Assembly: GCA_026008535.1 (NCBI GenBank)
Contig: BRKX01000003.1
Location: 66,489,001 to 66,553,000 of the forward strand
DNA length: 64,000 nucleotides
Direction: 5' to 3'
DNA from: Perilla frutescens
Taxonomy: Eukaryota > Streptophyta > Magnoliopsida > Lamiales > Lamiaceae
Shown: piece by piece, positions 36,075-49,307 of the stretch
Layout: every line of letters begins with the position of its first letter
How positions within the stretch are numbered: position 1 is the stretch's first letter
The notes under the pieces: generated by a model
Databases searched by the model: none
Told to the model about the DNA's origin: nothing
The model's input: only the letters and a program-made list of their open reading frames with translations
Position numbers and translations under genes: made by a program

Positions 36075-37400
36075 ATATGAATATATCACTAAACTTTATT
36101 ATTTTCAATAATTAACATTAGAAAAAACATATAAAATGTTGTACGTACATTAATTTTTAAATTTAAAAATTTTCAACATATGTATCACAAGCTTGTATAC
36201 AATAATTCGTATTAGAAACTACTTTTTTAATATTTTAACCAGCTATCAGGGAATTTAGTTTATAGAATATTGTGTTAGATTCTATTAATAATTGTATAAA
36301 CCATGTATAAAAAGATACAATTAAAATGTAGTTACCCAAATTTAGACATATAATAGTTTTATTTTTACAATTACCTTTATTATATTTTTTAAAGGGTTTC
36401 ACACTCGCATCAAGAAAAAAATTGAGAATTGTTAAATTTGGCTAAACCAACATCTTTTTTGAAAATTGATATTCGAGCCACGAAATATTTGAATTGAAGT
36501 GACAAGCAAGTTAGTGGTTGAATCGGAAGTCATTTTATTTTACAAAAGATTAGGTATGTTGAATAACACCCAAGTTAAAACTTAGGTGTTTTAATTGCAT
36601 GTCTACCTTTAAATTTCATGTTAAATTTACAATTATGTCCAAAGTTCATGATTTTTAAGTCAATTAACTATTTTTAAAAGATAACTACAAAATTAATTAA
36701 TAGTGCTCTAATATTTTATTCATTCTTTATTTTGTACACATTAATAATCACGTGTCAAATTTTTTATAAATTACCCAACAATCGACTAAAAATAAAAGAA
36801 CTTAATTACTAATTCACTTTAAAATTATTTATTATAATCTTCTTTTTATTTCACTTGATTAATGAGAAAATCATTAGATAATATATTAACTTGAATATTT
36901 ATCAAAGCTAATATGCATACACACACGCTGAACTGAAATGATGGATAGCATTTAAAAGGAATTTTATGTTTAATGTGTGTATATATAACATATAAATTTT
37001 AGGTACTTTAGTAGGATCCTTATTTTATATATAGTATATAAGTCAAATTTTATCTATACATATATATTATTTTTAATCTACTTTAAAATTTTATGTTAAT
37101 GATTAGTTAATGTAATATGATGGAAGCTTCATATTTAAAAAAAATGATTTCTTTTGGAACAATATAATATAGCTATATATCCATTGGTTCGGACGAATTA
37201 TTAGAAGATGAATGTTCAAAATAAATTAATAGTTGTAATATTATTAAATATTAATCACTTGTCCCCAAAGCAACACTCAAGCCGTGTGTGAAAGAAGATA
37301 TATCTTTAATTATCTTTCTATAGTTACTTCGCCTAATTCTCATTTAGTACGTATTAGATATAATGCATTAATATAGTAGAGCATTTCATTAAACAATTGC
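36075..37400. repeat. Dispersed direct repeat, copy 2
   Basis: This matches 22630-24000 block by block in the same orientation. Its left edge coincides with the point where CACTA element 2 ends without a terminal repeat. Confidence 0.65.
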
Positions 37401-39500
37401 ATAATTATCGTAAAAATGATCATTAGAAAATTATATAGAATTTATTTATTTACAAGAGTCGAATACTAATTTTCTAACAACATATACATATTTATCCAAC
37501 TAAAAAGTAGATATTTGTTTTATTTTCGGAAGATAAATATAAAAAAAAAAATTCAACATTTGATTAAGAATTGTTGAAAATAATAAACATTATGATAAAA
37601 ATAAAATGAAATGTAAAATATACATATTAAGATTTATTTGGTAAAACCCTAACATTTCTTTATGCAAATGATTATCTTATTTCAATTATTATAATAAAAA
37701 AAATCACACTATTTGAAATTATTAAATCATGATCATCACCGAATCAATATTCTTTTTTTAAATTTTGAAGTTTTTTTTTCTCTTTTTATGCAAATTTGAA
37801 TTATATTTCACATATGATGAATTTGAACTTCAAAAGATATGTAAAATATTCAACATGATATTTAACACAATGATGGATTACTTATTATTCATTTTTATAT
37901 AAAAGGATATATATTAATATTATTAATATATTATTATTCTAACTTATTATGTATTCAACAAATATTTTCTAATTATAACAAACCTCATAACTTATAAGTT
38001 TACCCTTTAAAAAAAAGTTTTAATTTTTCAAAGTAGAATATTTTTTAGTAAAATTATACAAATTACATACGCAACATTTAATAATATATAAAACAAGCAT
38101 TAATAATAACTCATTAATTTAAGCATTAGGAAATTCAACAATATCATATAAAACGGAATCATTCAAACCACAACATACAAATAAAACAATGGTGCTTAAC
38201 AAAAAAATACACAACTTTCGAGCACGTCCATGCTAAAATATGAGCAAATACAATAACTTGCAACAATTTTAAATCATGAACAAAAAAATAATAATTTTAC
38301 TGTGTGGAGAGGCTATCGACTATCCGTGCAGTCCCAGATTATAGTAGCAAGATATACGTTATTTTTTATATCCAGAAAAGTGTGTAGACATGTAGTAGAG
38401 ATTCTCAATAAGAGATGAAATAAAATGATGATTGAATACCGAACAAAATCTGACCATTTGATGATTCATCTAAAATCAGAAAAAATATATATGTTCGAAC
38501 CTTAATTTTGCCAATAAAAAGTGAATACTAAAAATTTTAATTAAACATCCATTCTCTGCGTTTTTATTTGGTGTGTTACGTGTGTACGGTATTGAAGTGA
38601 CTATTTGATAATAAATTGAAGTAAAAGAACTTATAGAATGTTGAATGAAAAAAAGAAAACCATTTAGAGTGAAAATTTGAATAACCGATTACTGCAAGAC
38701 GGGAAAAAAATTGTAATTAAGGGATTCAATGATATTAAAATATCTGAATGAACTTTTCATGACAACTATGACTTTTTCTACATAAATAAATATTAAAAAA
38801 AATATATTTAAATTTAAATAGATCTAACTATCCATCTAACAAAACTATTGAATAAGATTAATTCCTAATTTACACCCTAGAGACCTAATTTTAGAATATT
38901 TAAGAAAACAGAAATGTTTAAAAATAAAATAAAATAGAAATCAATAAAATAGAAATGTATAAATTCCCAAACAAATATCAATAAAAAACTATCATTATAA
39001 AAACAACTAACACCCCTCAAACATGGAAAAAAAAAATACTATGCTAATTTTTTAAAACATAACGAAAACATTCTATAAAGCAATTCAATAAAATTATTAG
39101 AACCACGATTACGTTGAACACAAATATGTATCAGTTTAAACGACCAAACAGAATTGCTTCGAAATTTCTTAGATTTGAGAAATTCGATAAAATGATCTCA
39201 GCATTATTTTTTCTGTGAACCAGGAAAGACCAAGTGTAAGAACAATTTCCACCTTTTTTTCCCATTCTCTGAACAGCTACAACAAGCGACATAAATGTCA
39301 TGAAATTTGGACTTTATCTACGCAGATCTCTGCAGAAATTAGACAAATATTTCAAGAAATATCATATCAAAATGTGGCTTCATCCCTTGTACGCAGATTC
39401 CTCGTTCTCTGCAGAAATGAGAGAAATATTTCAAAAGGGTACATAATCATTCGTTGCTCCGACGCCCTTTTTTGGTGAGATCGTCTCGACAACCTAGTTC
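37401..39500. other. AT-rich gene-free region downstream of mS35
   Basis: No gene or defined repeat was recognised until the mS35 3' end. The forward open frames at 39215-39478 and 39454-39789 lie over or beside the last mS35 exon and are shadows. Confidence 0.55.
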
Positions 39501-42500
39501 CTATGATGTAGTTGCTGGATCTGTGGCTGGTGCCTTTTTCTTGCTCTGCAATCTCTGCATGAAGTTCGGGTTAGCTTTAAGTCTGTCTTTAACGTCTGAA
39601 ACTCGAGCTTCATGCACCATCATTCGAGCTTTTCCAGCCTCCTCAATCAAAGCAAGTAGAGTTCTGAGGCAATCTTTCCTATTCTCTTCCCGATGTTCGA
39701 ACCTAAGTAAAAAATGTGAAGAAGATAATATGCCAGTGAAAAGATTCGGCAGAGTGACATCACAGCCAAAAGTTATTCATCTGATGTAAAGCATTTGCAA
39801 ATCAATCAAATATAGAATTAGCCAATTCATTAAAATTCACTTCAGTTGGAGAGAAAGGTGAACGACATTCAGATACCACGGAATTTCGAAGAAATGTGTA
39901 TTAGACAAGTAAATGGCCATACCTTTCACTAGTTATGGTAAGCTCATCTTTCCCAGGAGTGTATCGCTTTCCAGCCAATTCTCTCAGCCGAACAAATTGA
40001 TGCTTGGTTAGGCCAAGCTCCTTCACAGTAACAGACAGCTTTACTTTTCTATTTTTCGGGTGCCATGCATCACCACCAGGAGCAAAGACCACCCGAGTTT
40101 GCCACCTAAGAATTGGCCCCTCACCTGGTGGGTCATCTGGTTCCACATTTTTGCTAGTTGTATCGTCCTTGTCAAACTGAGGGGGTCCTTCTGCCTCCAT
40201 TAATTTGCCACATTCCAAGACCATCTGGTCTTCAAACTCCTTAAAAAGTTCAAAACCTTCTTCAACATCGAGCTCCCCTTTTTCAATCCTATCACCTATC
40301 TCATTAAACTTCTCCTCCACCTTCTTTTTTATCTCATCTGAAATGGGCCATTTTCAAAATTAGAATCTTAACTAGAATATATCAAAATGCAAAAACAAAC
40401 AATCACTACTTGATGACTGAAAATGACTGAAAAAGGAGTGAGCACACAGTTCCAATCAAGTCATGTAAGTTGGAATACAACCTAGCCAGAAGATTTGAAA
40501 AGTCAAATCCTGAATTGGTATTTAATAATTTAAATCACCAAACAGCACAAGTAAAAAAATACTTAAAACACAAGTCAGGGGCTCCAAAATATTGTGATAT
40601 GTCCATTAGTAGCCTCACATTGCTTAGTACACAAGGATATAGTTACCTGGATCATGGTATGCTCTGGGTTAAAGGATGGGTACTGGGTCACGGAACAGTA
40701 ATTTGGCTGATACAAAGTTAGGACCGGGTAAGCTTAGTTGGCACAAAATTTTGGATTGGGCGTACAGTTGAAAAGTGAATTTGGGTCTATATTAGGGAAT
40801 TGAGCACTAAAATTTTAATGTTGATTCGAGAAAAATAATGTGTGTTATGTTTTGAGTAGTGCATACCTTTCAAATGACAATCTAAAATAATTTTACAAAA
40901 TCTCAAGTCTCAATATTATCTTAGAAAGTCAATTAAATTACATAGAAATTGAGCAGGCTGAAGAAATGAAGTATTTAGTGTATTGACCATGAATAGCCAC
41001 TGTCCACAAATCAGCAACTAGAAATTGCCTTTCGCATTCCCTAGACATTTTTTTATGATTTGTACACCAAGCTTGGTTTAAAAAGCGCCTAGGCGCACAA
41101 AAAAAGCAAAGCGCCACTTTGGGGCTTTTTTTACTACCAGGCGCGGCTCCTACAAGAAGCCCGCGCAGGCGCGCTTAAGCGTGCGGAAGCGCAGGAGGCG
41201 CAGAAGCGCAGCCAGGCGCAAACCCTAGTTTTTTTTTTTTTAAATAATTTTAAGAGTGTTAAATTAAAAAAATAGATAGAAACGGATTCTATTCTCCTCT
41301 CCTCAGGAGTCACGGCTTAATCGCTCCACACCCTCCCTCCTCCACAACCCATCATCCACCGCGCCGAGCTCCGCCGCGACCCCCATCTGCCGCGCCGCCC
41401 TCTGCTCGTACATTAAGACTTTGGATTTATTCTATTGTGTGAATTTTAAGACTTTCATATTTTGCATGATTAATTGTTGCATTTGTGTGATTTTTTGTTA
41501 ATTTATAAGTGATATGATATTTTGAGTAGAGCTATAGAGAACATAGTCTAGGTAAATATATTAGATTTTCTTTTAGTTTTGGTGCACCTCGCCTACGAAA
41601 AGCCCGCTCCCCGCCTGCGCTTTTGCGCCTAGGCTCCGGGGCGGGTTTTGCGCCTCGGTGCGCCTTGAGCTTTTTTAAACTAAGACACCAAGTGATCTGG
41701 ATTGAAATAACCCATGGGATCAAACAATCTGGATCACTGATTTCTACTGTCCTTTCGATGTACCTTTCCCATAGGCCACAGGGTAAAAAAATGAAGGAAA
41801 AAAAAACTAGACCAAGCATACAGTAATATATTACAATTTTAGGATATGTGCATTTTGTATTTTCAAGTATTAATATTTTCTCAACCCCTGTTTAGAGTTT
41901 AAGTTCCCAAGTGTTAAAAGGTAGCATCTGGGTACACCCTAGAGTTACTCTATCAAGGAACAAAAGTAATGCACACATATTCATTACCATGCCCAAGTTC
42001 ACAAACTATATTGATATTTTGTATGAAGTTATTCATGCATATTCCAAGAACCATACTCATGTAATTTACAAGTGCAATTTAGCTTCTTGCAAGGTGTGAT
42101 CTTTCATGCAAAGAATTTTAGAGATGATAATTATCACAGTTGATTCTGGCATTTCAAGTCATACATTATTCATATCCTTTCACAAGAATAACAAGCATTC
42201 AGGATTCTAAAGTTGGCAGTTTAAAAAGCTATCGAGACCAAAGAGCATCAAAGGAGCTTCTACATTCAAATTAAGTGGTTTATCCATCCGAGATCTAATT
42301 CAACCAGATGATGAATAACCATCATACCCCAAAACAACTTCATCGGGCCAGTAAAAATAGCATGTATAAAGCCATAATATAAAATAAATCATGTGAATTA
42401 GCCAGGAAATCGAGCAAATTATACCATAGTACCTGGTAGAAGCTTGTCCCAGTTAACCATATCCTCTAGTATGTCTTCACATTCCCTCATATCCTGAAGA

Positions 42501-43542
42501 TAACCATGCTCAGTAGCCTCCTTAATCATCTCATCCCATTTCTTGTCATTCATGTTAAAATATGGGTCAGATGACATTCTCTTCATCACGATATCCCTAG
42601 CATTGTATAAATCTTCAATTTCTTCATCAGTTTCAAGAGCATCCTCGAAATCTGATTCAAAATCTTCATCGTTTACATCTTCTAATGGCTTTAGTTGAAG
42701 CTCATCCATTAATTCATCATCTGTCTCTTCATGCTTCTCTAAAAGCTTTCTCTTTAGAACAGACTCGAAGACTGTCGGGAGTGCCTCCTCATTACCGTTA
42801 CTCAAATATTCCTCGATCTGCGTTTTCAGTTCTGCATACAATTAACAGCGAATGAAGTAGCATACTATTAGTATAACTGTATGAGGAACCAACACTAACA
42901 CTAACATTTAACATCACTAATCACATTGCAATCGGAGTCAGAATCGTATACAATCAACATATACAGATATTTTCTCGATTCGATCTAGATAATATTTTTT
43001 TGATCCCGTCACATTATTCACTACACGCTTATGCAAAAATTAAATAAATAAAGTTCTTTTAAAAAACCAAATTAGAAAAACAGGGCAGCAAGAATCTAGA
43101 CACAAACTCTTCACATGCATTGTCTCCAACAATACCCAATTTCCCCTTCATAAAATTAAGCTTAAGAAAATCAAGAAATTGATACTTCTCACAAAAATGG
43201 AAGATCGATATCTAGAAATTTAACTGAATTCAAATTTTAGCAAAAACCACCTTTATTATCTACGTCTTCTACCTCAGCCGCCGCGGCCGTCTCCTCCTCG
43301 GGTAGGACGACGCCAGATGCGGATTCTGGATTCGGGTCCGGATCCTGGGTTCCATTTTCGGAAGAGTAAAATCGTATTCTTGATGGAAAAAAATTGGGCA
43401 TTTGCGCATTGTCGACGGCGGTATCAATCTTACGATGAAAATTGGTGCAGGCATTAGCAAGGAGAGGCGTAGGTTTGAGTTTGAGAGAGAAATGGTGATT
43501 GCGAGTGTAGAGAGAGAGATTTCTGAGCAGAGCTCCTCTCAT
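39501..43542 (-). CDS. MRPS35: Mitochondrial small-subunit ribosomal protein mS35 (MRP-S28 family)
   Basis: Four exons joined in phase, 43542-43251, 42831-42433, 40337-39923 and 39702-39501, give 435 aa. The first exon encodes MRGALLRNLSLYTRN, rich in Arg and Ser and lacking early acids, a typical mitochondrial presequence. Exon 2 is acidic (about residues 98-230). Exon 3 carries DAWHPKNRKVKLSVTVKELG, LTKHQFVRLRELAGKRYTPG and DELTITSER, joined across the last intron to FEHREENRK; this is the MRP-S28/mS35 signature. The basic tail ends QSKKKAPATDPATTS. The protein belongs to the head of the mitoribosome small subunit, so it serves translation of mitochondrial mRNAs. Length fits plant homologues. 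Intron 2 (40338-42432) is enlarged by a hAT-like insertion. Confidence 0.93.
41072..41684. mobile_element. hAT-like non-autonomous element in mS35 intron 2
   Basis: Perfect 8-bp direct repeats ACACCAAG flank it (41064-41071 and 41685-41692), the hAT target size. The ends are inverted: CTTGGTTTAAAAAG at the left, and CTTTTTTAAACTAAG at the right, which inverts to CTTAGTTTAAAAAAG. The arms are filled with GCGCC/GGCGC motifs, many as short palindromes such as GCGCCTAGGCGC. Length is 613 bp and no transposase is encoded. Confidence 0.85.
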
Positions 43543-44570
43543 GGTGAAGGGTTTCTGTCTAGGGTTTTGGATGATTCAACTCTTGATTTACAGTTTACTG
43601 TTCTTCATTAAAAATAGAATAAAATAAAACAAAAATTAAATATAGTATTTCTACTGTTATTTTTTCCTTTGTTTTCTTACAAGTTAGTGAGAGAAAACAA
43701 ATTAGTGAGTTACAATCACAATTGTATTGTTATAGGGTTAATCGTTAAATAAACCACTCCGACTGCACCTATTTATAAATTAGATATCTATCTATATTCT
43801 ATACATACATATATTTAAGGTAAAATTGTATAATAGATAACGATTTTAATAAAAATCGTTGTCTATTAAACGATTTAATAATTATATTTAGATAACATTT
43901 TTGAGTTAATAAGCAACAGTAGTAATATTTATTATTGTAAATTCTCTTCTTCTTTGCATTCTCCACTGCGGTTTAATTCTCCACTGCGGTTTAGATTACA
44001 ACCGTTGTATTTTAACAAATTTTTGCAATCTTATTTATTATTTTTTTTACTTGAAATTTTGAGATTTGTAACATTTTTTTTTGCAAGTGGAAGATTTATA
44101 GTACTCTATTTTGTCTCCTAAAAAATAGTTTTCATTCGTGTTGCACTATAATAATAATAATAATAATCATAATAATAATAACATAATTTGCAATAATTTA
44201 TTATTTTTCTATTTCAATTTCATCATTTAAAATAATTAAATATTTTTTTATACATGGGATATATTCAAAGAAATCAAATGTTCTTTAATCGCGGACAATT
44301 ATACATTGTTATTTATAAAATCAGGTTGTTTAGAATATTCCAATCCGATCTTTCTAATATGGATTTTTATTTAGTTCCTAAACGTTAATTTTCTTTTTAT
44401 TTGTCGTAACTACACAAAATTGATATTCTTATATGATTAATTAACTCATGTGCATATCATTTTATTAATTTTTAAAATCTGATCACAACATGTAGAATTA
44501 AAAAATAATAACAATATTACAGATAAAAAATAGTAATAATTATTTGTGCATCGCACATGATAAATACTAG
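43543..44570. other. Upstream region of mS35 ending in a Helitron-like 3' terminus
   Basis: The first few hundred bases should hold the mS35 promoter. AT-rich sequence follows, with a short inverted repeat near 43838-43873 and (AAT)n near 44150-44180. At 44545-44557 the hairpin TGTGCATCGCACA precedes CTAG at 44567-44570 and then T, the arrangement of a plant Helitron 3' end. Its 5' end was not found. Confidence 0.5.
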
Positions 44571-44605
44571 TTATATTTAAATCTTATCAATTAAACCACC
44601 GTGTG

Positions 44606-46036
44606 TTTAATTTATATGAGATTAAATATCTCCAACTTTTTCAATGAATTAAGGATGGCGTGTATGGTTTATAAACTATGTTGGCAAACCATGTCAACAC
44701 ACACGTGTAACAAACCCAAGGATGAAAATATCGCTATCGCAACATATATCGCAACTTTAATTTTACGGATATATCGATATCGCATATCGATATCGCAGAA
44801 AATTGAAAAAAATGACGGAAATCATATTAAAATCTTGAAAATTTAGCATGAAATTTTAGGAACTATTATGACATATTATTATGCACATATTCCACTAATT
44901 TTTTTGATAGAATTGTATTTTGAAAGCAAATATATAAATAATACATTATATAAATACCGTCTGAGACAATACATTTGACAAAATAATACATAATACAACA
45001 TAAAATGACTAAATAAACATTATAAAGTACAATTAATACCAAAATGAGGATCTATGAGGTTCAAATATAATAGATGGAATGTCATCTTGTTCTAAAAAAT
45101 ATTGGTACCAACTTATCACGTTCGAGTAATTATGGATATAATTATGCACATGCGCTTGATATGTTTCTTGATTTCTTCCAACAGCTTCACCATGAATTGG
45201 ATAATGTCTACTGACCCAATTATTTTATTGATACACATTTTGAGTAGTCCAATCAATTTGTGAACTCCCATATATGTAAGAAGCATATGAATCTTGGGAC
45301 ATATCAGTATGATCAGTGCCACCCATATTCATAGAATCAAGATTTGGCAAATAATTTATATTTAATCTTAGATTTCAATTTCGTGTGATATATGGGGAGA
45401 AAAATTTTAGTGATTTGTCCATCATGTCCTCTAACTGAAAAAATAAAATCGGTGCATGTGCATCTCACTTTTCTTTCTAAGACATCCGTTGATTTCCCGG
45501 TCTTCTTTCTCTTATATTTTTTTGCAAAGTGAATGTCTTTATAAAGCAAAGAATATTGCAACTCAAATAATTACATTGAAGGCCTAAAAAAGATCACAAA
45601 AATATATAGTATTAAATAAAAATCAAAGTATATTATAAAAATATTAAAAAAATCGTGATATATTGCGATATCTTGCGGTATCTTGAGATATATTGCGATA
45701 TATTGCGATTTCTCGTCGATACTCGGGAAAAAAGATATTCTCCCAATATCCGTATCGCAATGTCAATATCCGCGATATATCCGCGATATTTTCATCCTTG
45801 AACAAACCACACTATTTTGTTATTTTCTCTTATTTTTTGTTGAGAAAAATATTTTTAATTTTTTTATTTCTAAAATAGACTAGATATTGAGAAAACTGAT
45901 AAAACTGGCGTCGTTTGTTACACGTGTGTGCTCACCTGGCTGCCAACGTGGCAACGTGGTTTATCAACCAAAAATGTCATACTTCGTTGAAAAAATTGGG
46001 GATGTTTAACCTCATGCAAATTAAAATATGATGTTA
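44606..46036. mobile_element. Older inverted-repeat element interrupted by a hAT-like insertion
   Basis: The left arm (about 44606-44715) and the right arm (about 45912-46036) are diverged inverted repeats of about 100 bp. The best-matched parts are ACACACGTGTAACAAAC at the inner edge and GGTT-ATAAAC further out. The sequence between them is mostly the hAT-like element at 44717-45800. No outer target duplication was found, so the boundaries are approximate and the class is unknown. Confidence 0.55.
44717..45800. mobile_element. hAT-like element with perfect 18-bp TIRs and 8-bp duplication
   Basis: It begins CAAGGATGAAAATATCGC and ends with the exact complement GCGATATTTTCATCCTTG. AACAAACC flanks both sides (44709-44716 and 45801-45808). 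Inside each end are many ATATCG/CGATAT repeats. Length is 1,084 bp. Short reverse-strand frames in the middle (45116-45561) show no recognisable transposase domain. Confidence 0.92.
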
Positions 46037-46256
46037 TAATTGACTAATTTTAAATGTAATGTCTAATTTTCAAAATAATGGAAAACGTATTGATTTATTT
46101 GACAATTAACTATATATTATATAATATTATTTAACGTAAAGTGATTATTCATCAGAGACAGAACTATCAAAACCAACGAAGCCCGTCGGGCCAACCCATC
46201 CACATCCTCTATTTTGGTGAGTGGAGCTTGAGATTTTAGGACCGCCAGTCGTCCAA

Positions 46257-46257
<1 letters not shown>

Positions 46258-46290
<33 letters not shown>
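46258..46290. repeat. (AT)n microsatellite
   Basis: A run of about 16 AT units between the inverted-repeat element and the GGGC-rich repeat. Confidence 0.85.
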
Positions 46291-46294
<4 letters not shown>

Positions 46295-46353
46295 GAATAC
46301 TAATATTTAAAATAAAAACCCTAGCCTAAAGGATTCCTTTACAGCCTCATGAC

Positions 46354-46655
46354 TAGAGGTGTCAAAATTAACTCGATCCGATCCCGTCTGATTTCGGACC
46401 ATGATTTTGAAGGCCCGAAATTTAGGCTGGGGCTAGCTCAGACCCAAAAAATATTAGCCCGAATGGGCCAGGCTGGCACAACGAAAATTTGAAAAAATAG
46501 CCATCGACCCATGGGCGGCCTGAATTTTAGGCTGGGCTGGGCTATGAATATTTAGGCCTGAAACACTTTGGCTCGGGTCGGGCTGAGCCATCATATTGAA
46601 TTTGGCCCATGGGCTCGGGTCGGGCCGGCTTGACCTGACCTATTTGACAGCTCTA
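46354..46655. mobile_element. Probable hAT-type MITE rich in GGGCT/GGGCC motifs
   Basis: The ends TAGAGGTGTCAAAAT and TATTTGACAGCTCTA are imperfect inverted repeats (about 12 of 15) and look like common plant hAT termini. The interior has repeated GGGCTGGGC, GGGTCGGGC and GGCCC strings. Flanking 8-mers do not match, so the insertion is old or the ends are misplaced. Confidence 0.5.
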
Positions 46656-47998
46656 TAATTACGAATTATCTTATAAATATAATATATATATATATATTCT
46701 GATAAAAAATAAAATAATTATATATTTAATATAATTTAACATATTCAAATGAAAAATCTAAATGATAATCTATCATTCTGATAATTTTTTAAGTTGTATA
46801 AATTATTTATATATTTATTAACTGAATATTAATGAATAAAAAATTTCAATAAAATAAAATAAATTATAATTGACTAAAAAAATAACATACTAAAAAAGAA
46901 AAATACATTTTTAAAAGGTAATAAAAAATTACGTCATAGTCATAATATTAGCTACTGCAGCTTTATTTAGAGAAAAAAAAAATGTTAATAGAAAAAATAT
47001 TTATTTTACAAGACGAAAAATAATTTGATATTCAATTTCGTTCTTAATTTCATAAGCATACTAATCATAAAAATTATCATTGTATAGTTTTCTTTCAGAC
47101 CACCACCATCCTAAGTTCATTTCATTCATATATAATTCAATTATTTAATTCCTTAAGTAATTTTTTATAAGTTTGATAATTTTATAGTGATATCCAACTT
47201 CCATCTTCGAAATATGCACAATATTGCTCTAATACATATTATAATAATTTTCCTAATTTTAATTGTACTCCATATAATTAATTAATTTAGTAATTTTCTA
47301 TTGCAATTAGATAAAGATAAACCAATATTTACTTAACAAGGATAGCGATTATTATCAAATGTGATCTTTTCCACAATTGTAATATGATCGGTGTTAATTA
47401 GTAACTTAGTTATGCATATGTATTTTAAATAAAAATAATATATGTATTACTAAATGAAAATGAGATAATCACGGATCTTTATATATAGGAAGATGTTTCA
47501 ATTCGCACTAATTAGGTCTACAATTCGGCCTTTCTCAACAGTAAATCCTTTATCCCATGCTACATTTATGGGATTTTGAAGAATTGCGAAACTTATCAAT
47601 TGCATTCTTAGCTCTTGTTTTCATTCCTTTCTCTTCACATACCTTCTTTGGGTGGGAAAAAAATAGAAAGGAGATTATTAGACAAATAAATGAAACAAAA
47701 CTATTTTGTTTCTTGAGGTACATGCATTTTCCCTTTGAGGTGAGCACAAGTACCTATTCCGATCTAGAACGAGCAAAGTCGAATTTACTACAAATATTAT
47801 ATTTATACATATATAGTTTTGATGATATCTCTTTAAATATGATTATATTTATGTAAATCTATACTTTCCCTATATTTTGATTTCTTTGAACTTTATTATG
47901 ATATTATCTCTTAAACATCCTTTACAAAAAAAGTATCTTTCTATTGCATTCTCTTTAAAGAAACATAGAAATTTTTTCATTGATATTTGTATAAAAAA
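46656..47998. other. Promoter-side intergenic region of the group A bZIP gene
   Basis: AT-rich with no repeat or gene recognised. The overlapping open frames at 47550-47856 on both strands have no family signature. The last few hundred bases should contain the promoter and 5' UTR of the bZIP gene. Confidence 0.5.
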
Positions 47999-49230
47999 AT
48001 GATGGGGTCACCAAATGAATTTGATCACTATCCATATTTAGTTAGCCTCAACCTTGATGAATTCATGATAGGCAAACCTATGAATTTAAACCTAGATCAT
48101 GAGCCATTGATCAAGAATGATTTGATCATCTCACAAGAAAGTAAGATGATGCAAAACCAAAACCCTTCATCATCTTACTCTTCTTCTTCTTGTTCTTCGT
48201 CGTCTACGCCTCCAATCATCATCCATGAAAACCCAAACACAAAATCGGCCATCAACACCATAGATGGTGTTTGCAATGATCAAATGAAAAACCCTTTTCT
48301 CCCTCCTGCAGCAGAAATGAGTTCCTCAGCAGAATTGTTCACTTTAAGAAATATTGGAGAAGATTTTCTGCAGAATCCAGCTCCATTGATGACAAAGATA
48401 GATCAAGAATACATTAATTGGCAGCAGCAAGAAATGGTTGATTCAATGCAGCTGGTTCATCATCAAACAGTTGTGGAGTCAAATTTTCAGGGTTTTGATC
48501 AAAATAAGGTGATGGATCTTGGAAATTTGGATAAAATGAGTGTCACAACAACACAAGTTGTGGAAAATTCTGAAGATTCACACATTGAAACTGAGAAAAT
48601 TCATGGTTCAAGCGATGAATTGATGGCAAAAAGTGTCGAAAGGAGGCAGAAAAGGATGATCAAGAACAGGGAGTCAGCTGCAAGATCAAGGGCTAGGAAA
48701 CAGGTTTGTTTTTGTTATTTAGGTTTTTAATTTTTTGCATTAATATGTTATTTTTTTTTATTAATGTTGTGTGTTTGATTTTGGTACGAGATTTTCTATT
48801 TAATTAAATTGACAAATTGAGGTTGCAGTATATATTGTATGAAAAACATCATCACTGATCATGAATTACATATGTTTGGCTGTAAATAATGAGCTGAGCT
48901 CCTTCGATTTTTTTATATTTTTTATGACGAGGGGAATCGGTAGCACATGAATATTCGTTTTAATTATGCACACTATTTAAGTAAGATGAAACCTTGGTTG
49001 AAATGATTATTTTTTCTCTTTTAAAATATGTATGTACCTTGGCCATGCACTCTCTTTAATTTGATTTACAAAAATTATACTATATTTTTTGAATTATTTG
49101 ATTGAATGTTTATTTGTATTGTAGGCTTACATAGACCAATTGCAGAGCAATGTGCTGCAACTTCAGACATCAAACAACTCGCTTAGAAAGCGAAAGGTAC
49201 TAATTACCCATTAGTCCTTTTTGTAAACAA

Positions 49231-49307
<77 letters not shown>

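Noticed and set aside
22630..37400. Reading the direct repeats at 22.6 and 36.1 kb as LTRs of one giant element
   Set aside because: They lack TG...CA ends, a primer-binding site and a flanking duplication, and the interior is a CACTA element with its own features.
46346..46663. 8-bp duplication for the GGGC-rich MITE at 46354-46655
   Set aside because: The flanking 8-mers do not match, so a hAT assignment rests only on the terminal sequences.
47557..47856. Overlapping open frames on both strands upstream of the bZIP gene
   Set aside because: Neither has a domain or codon pattern of a gene, and they lie in the probable promoter region.
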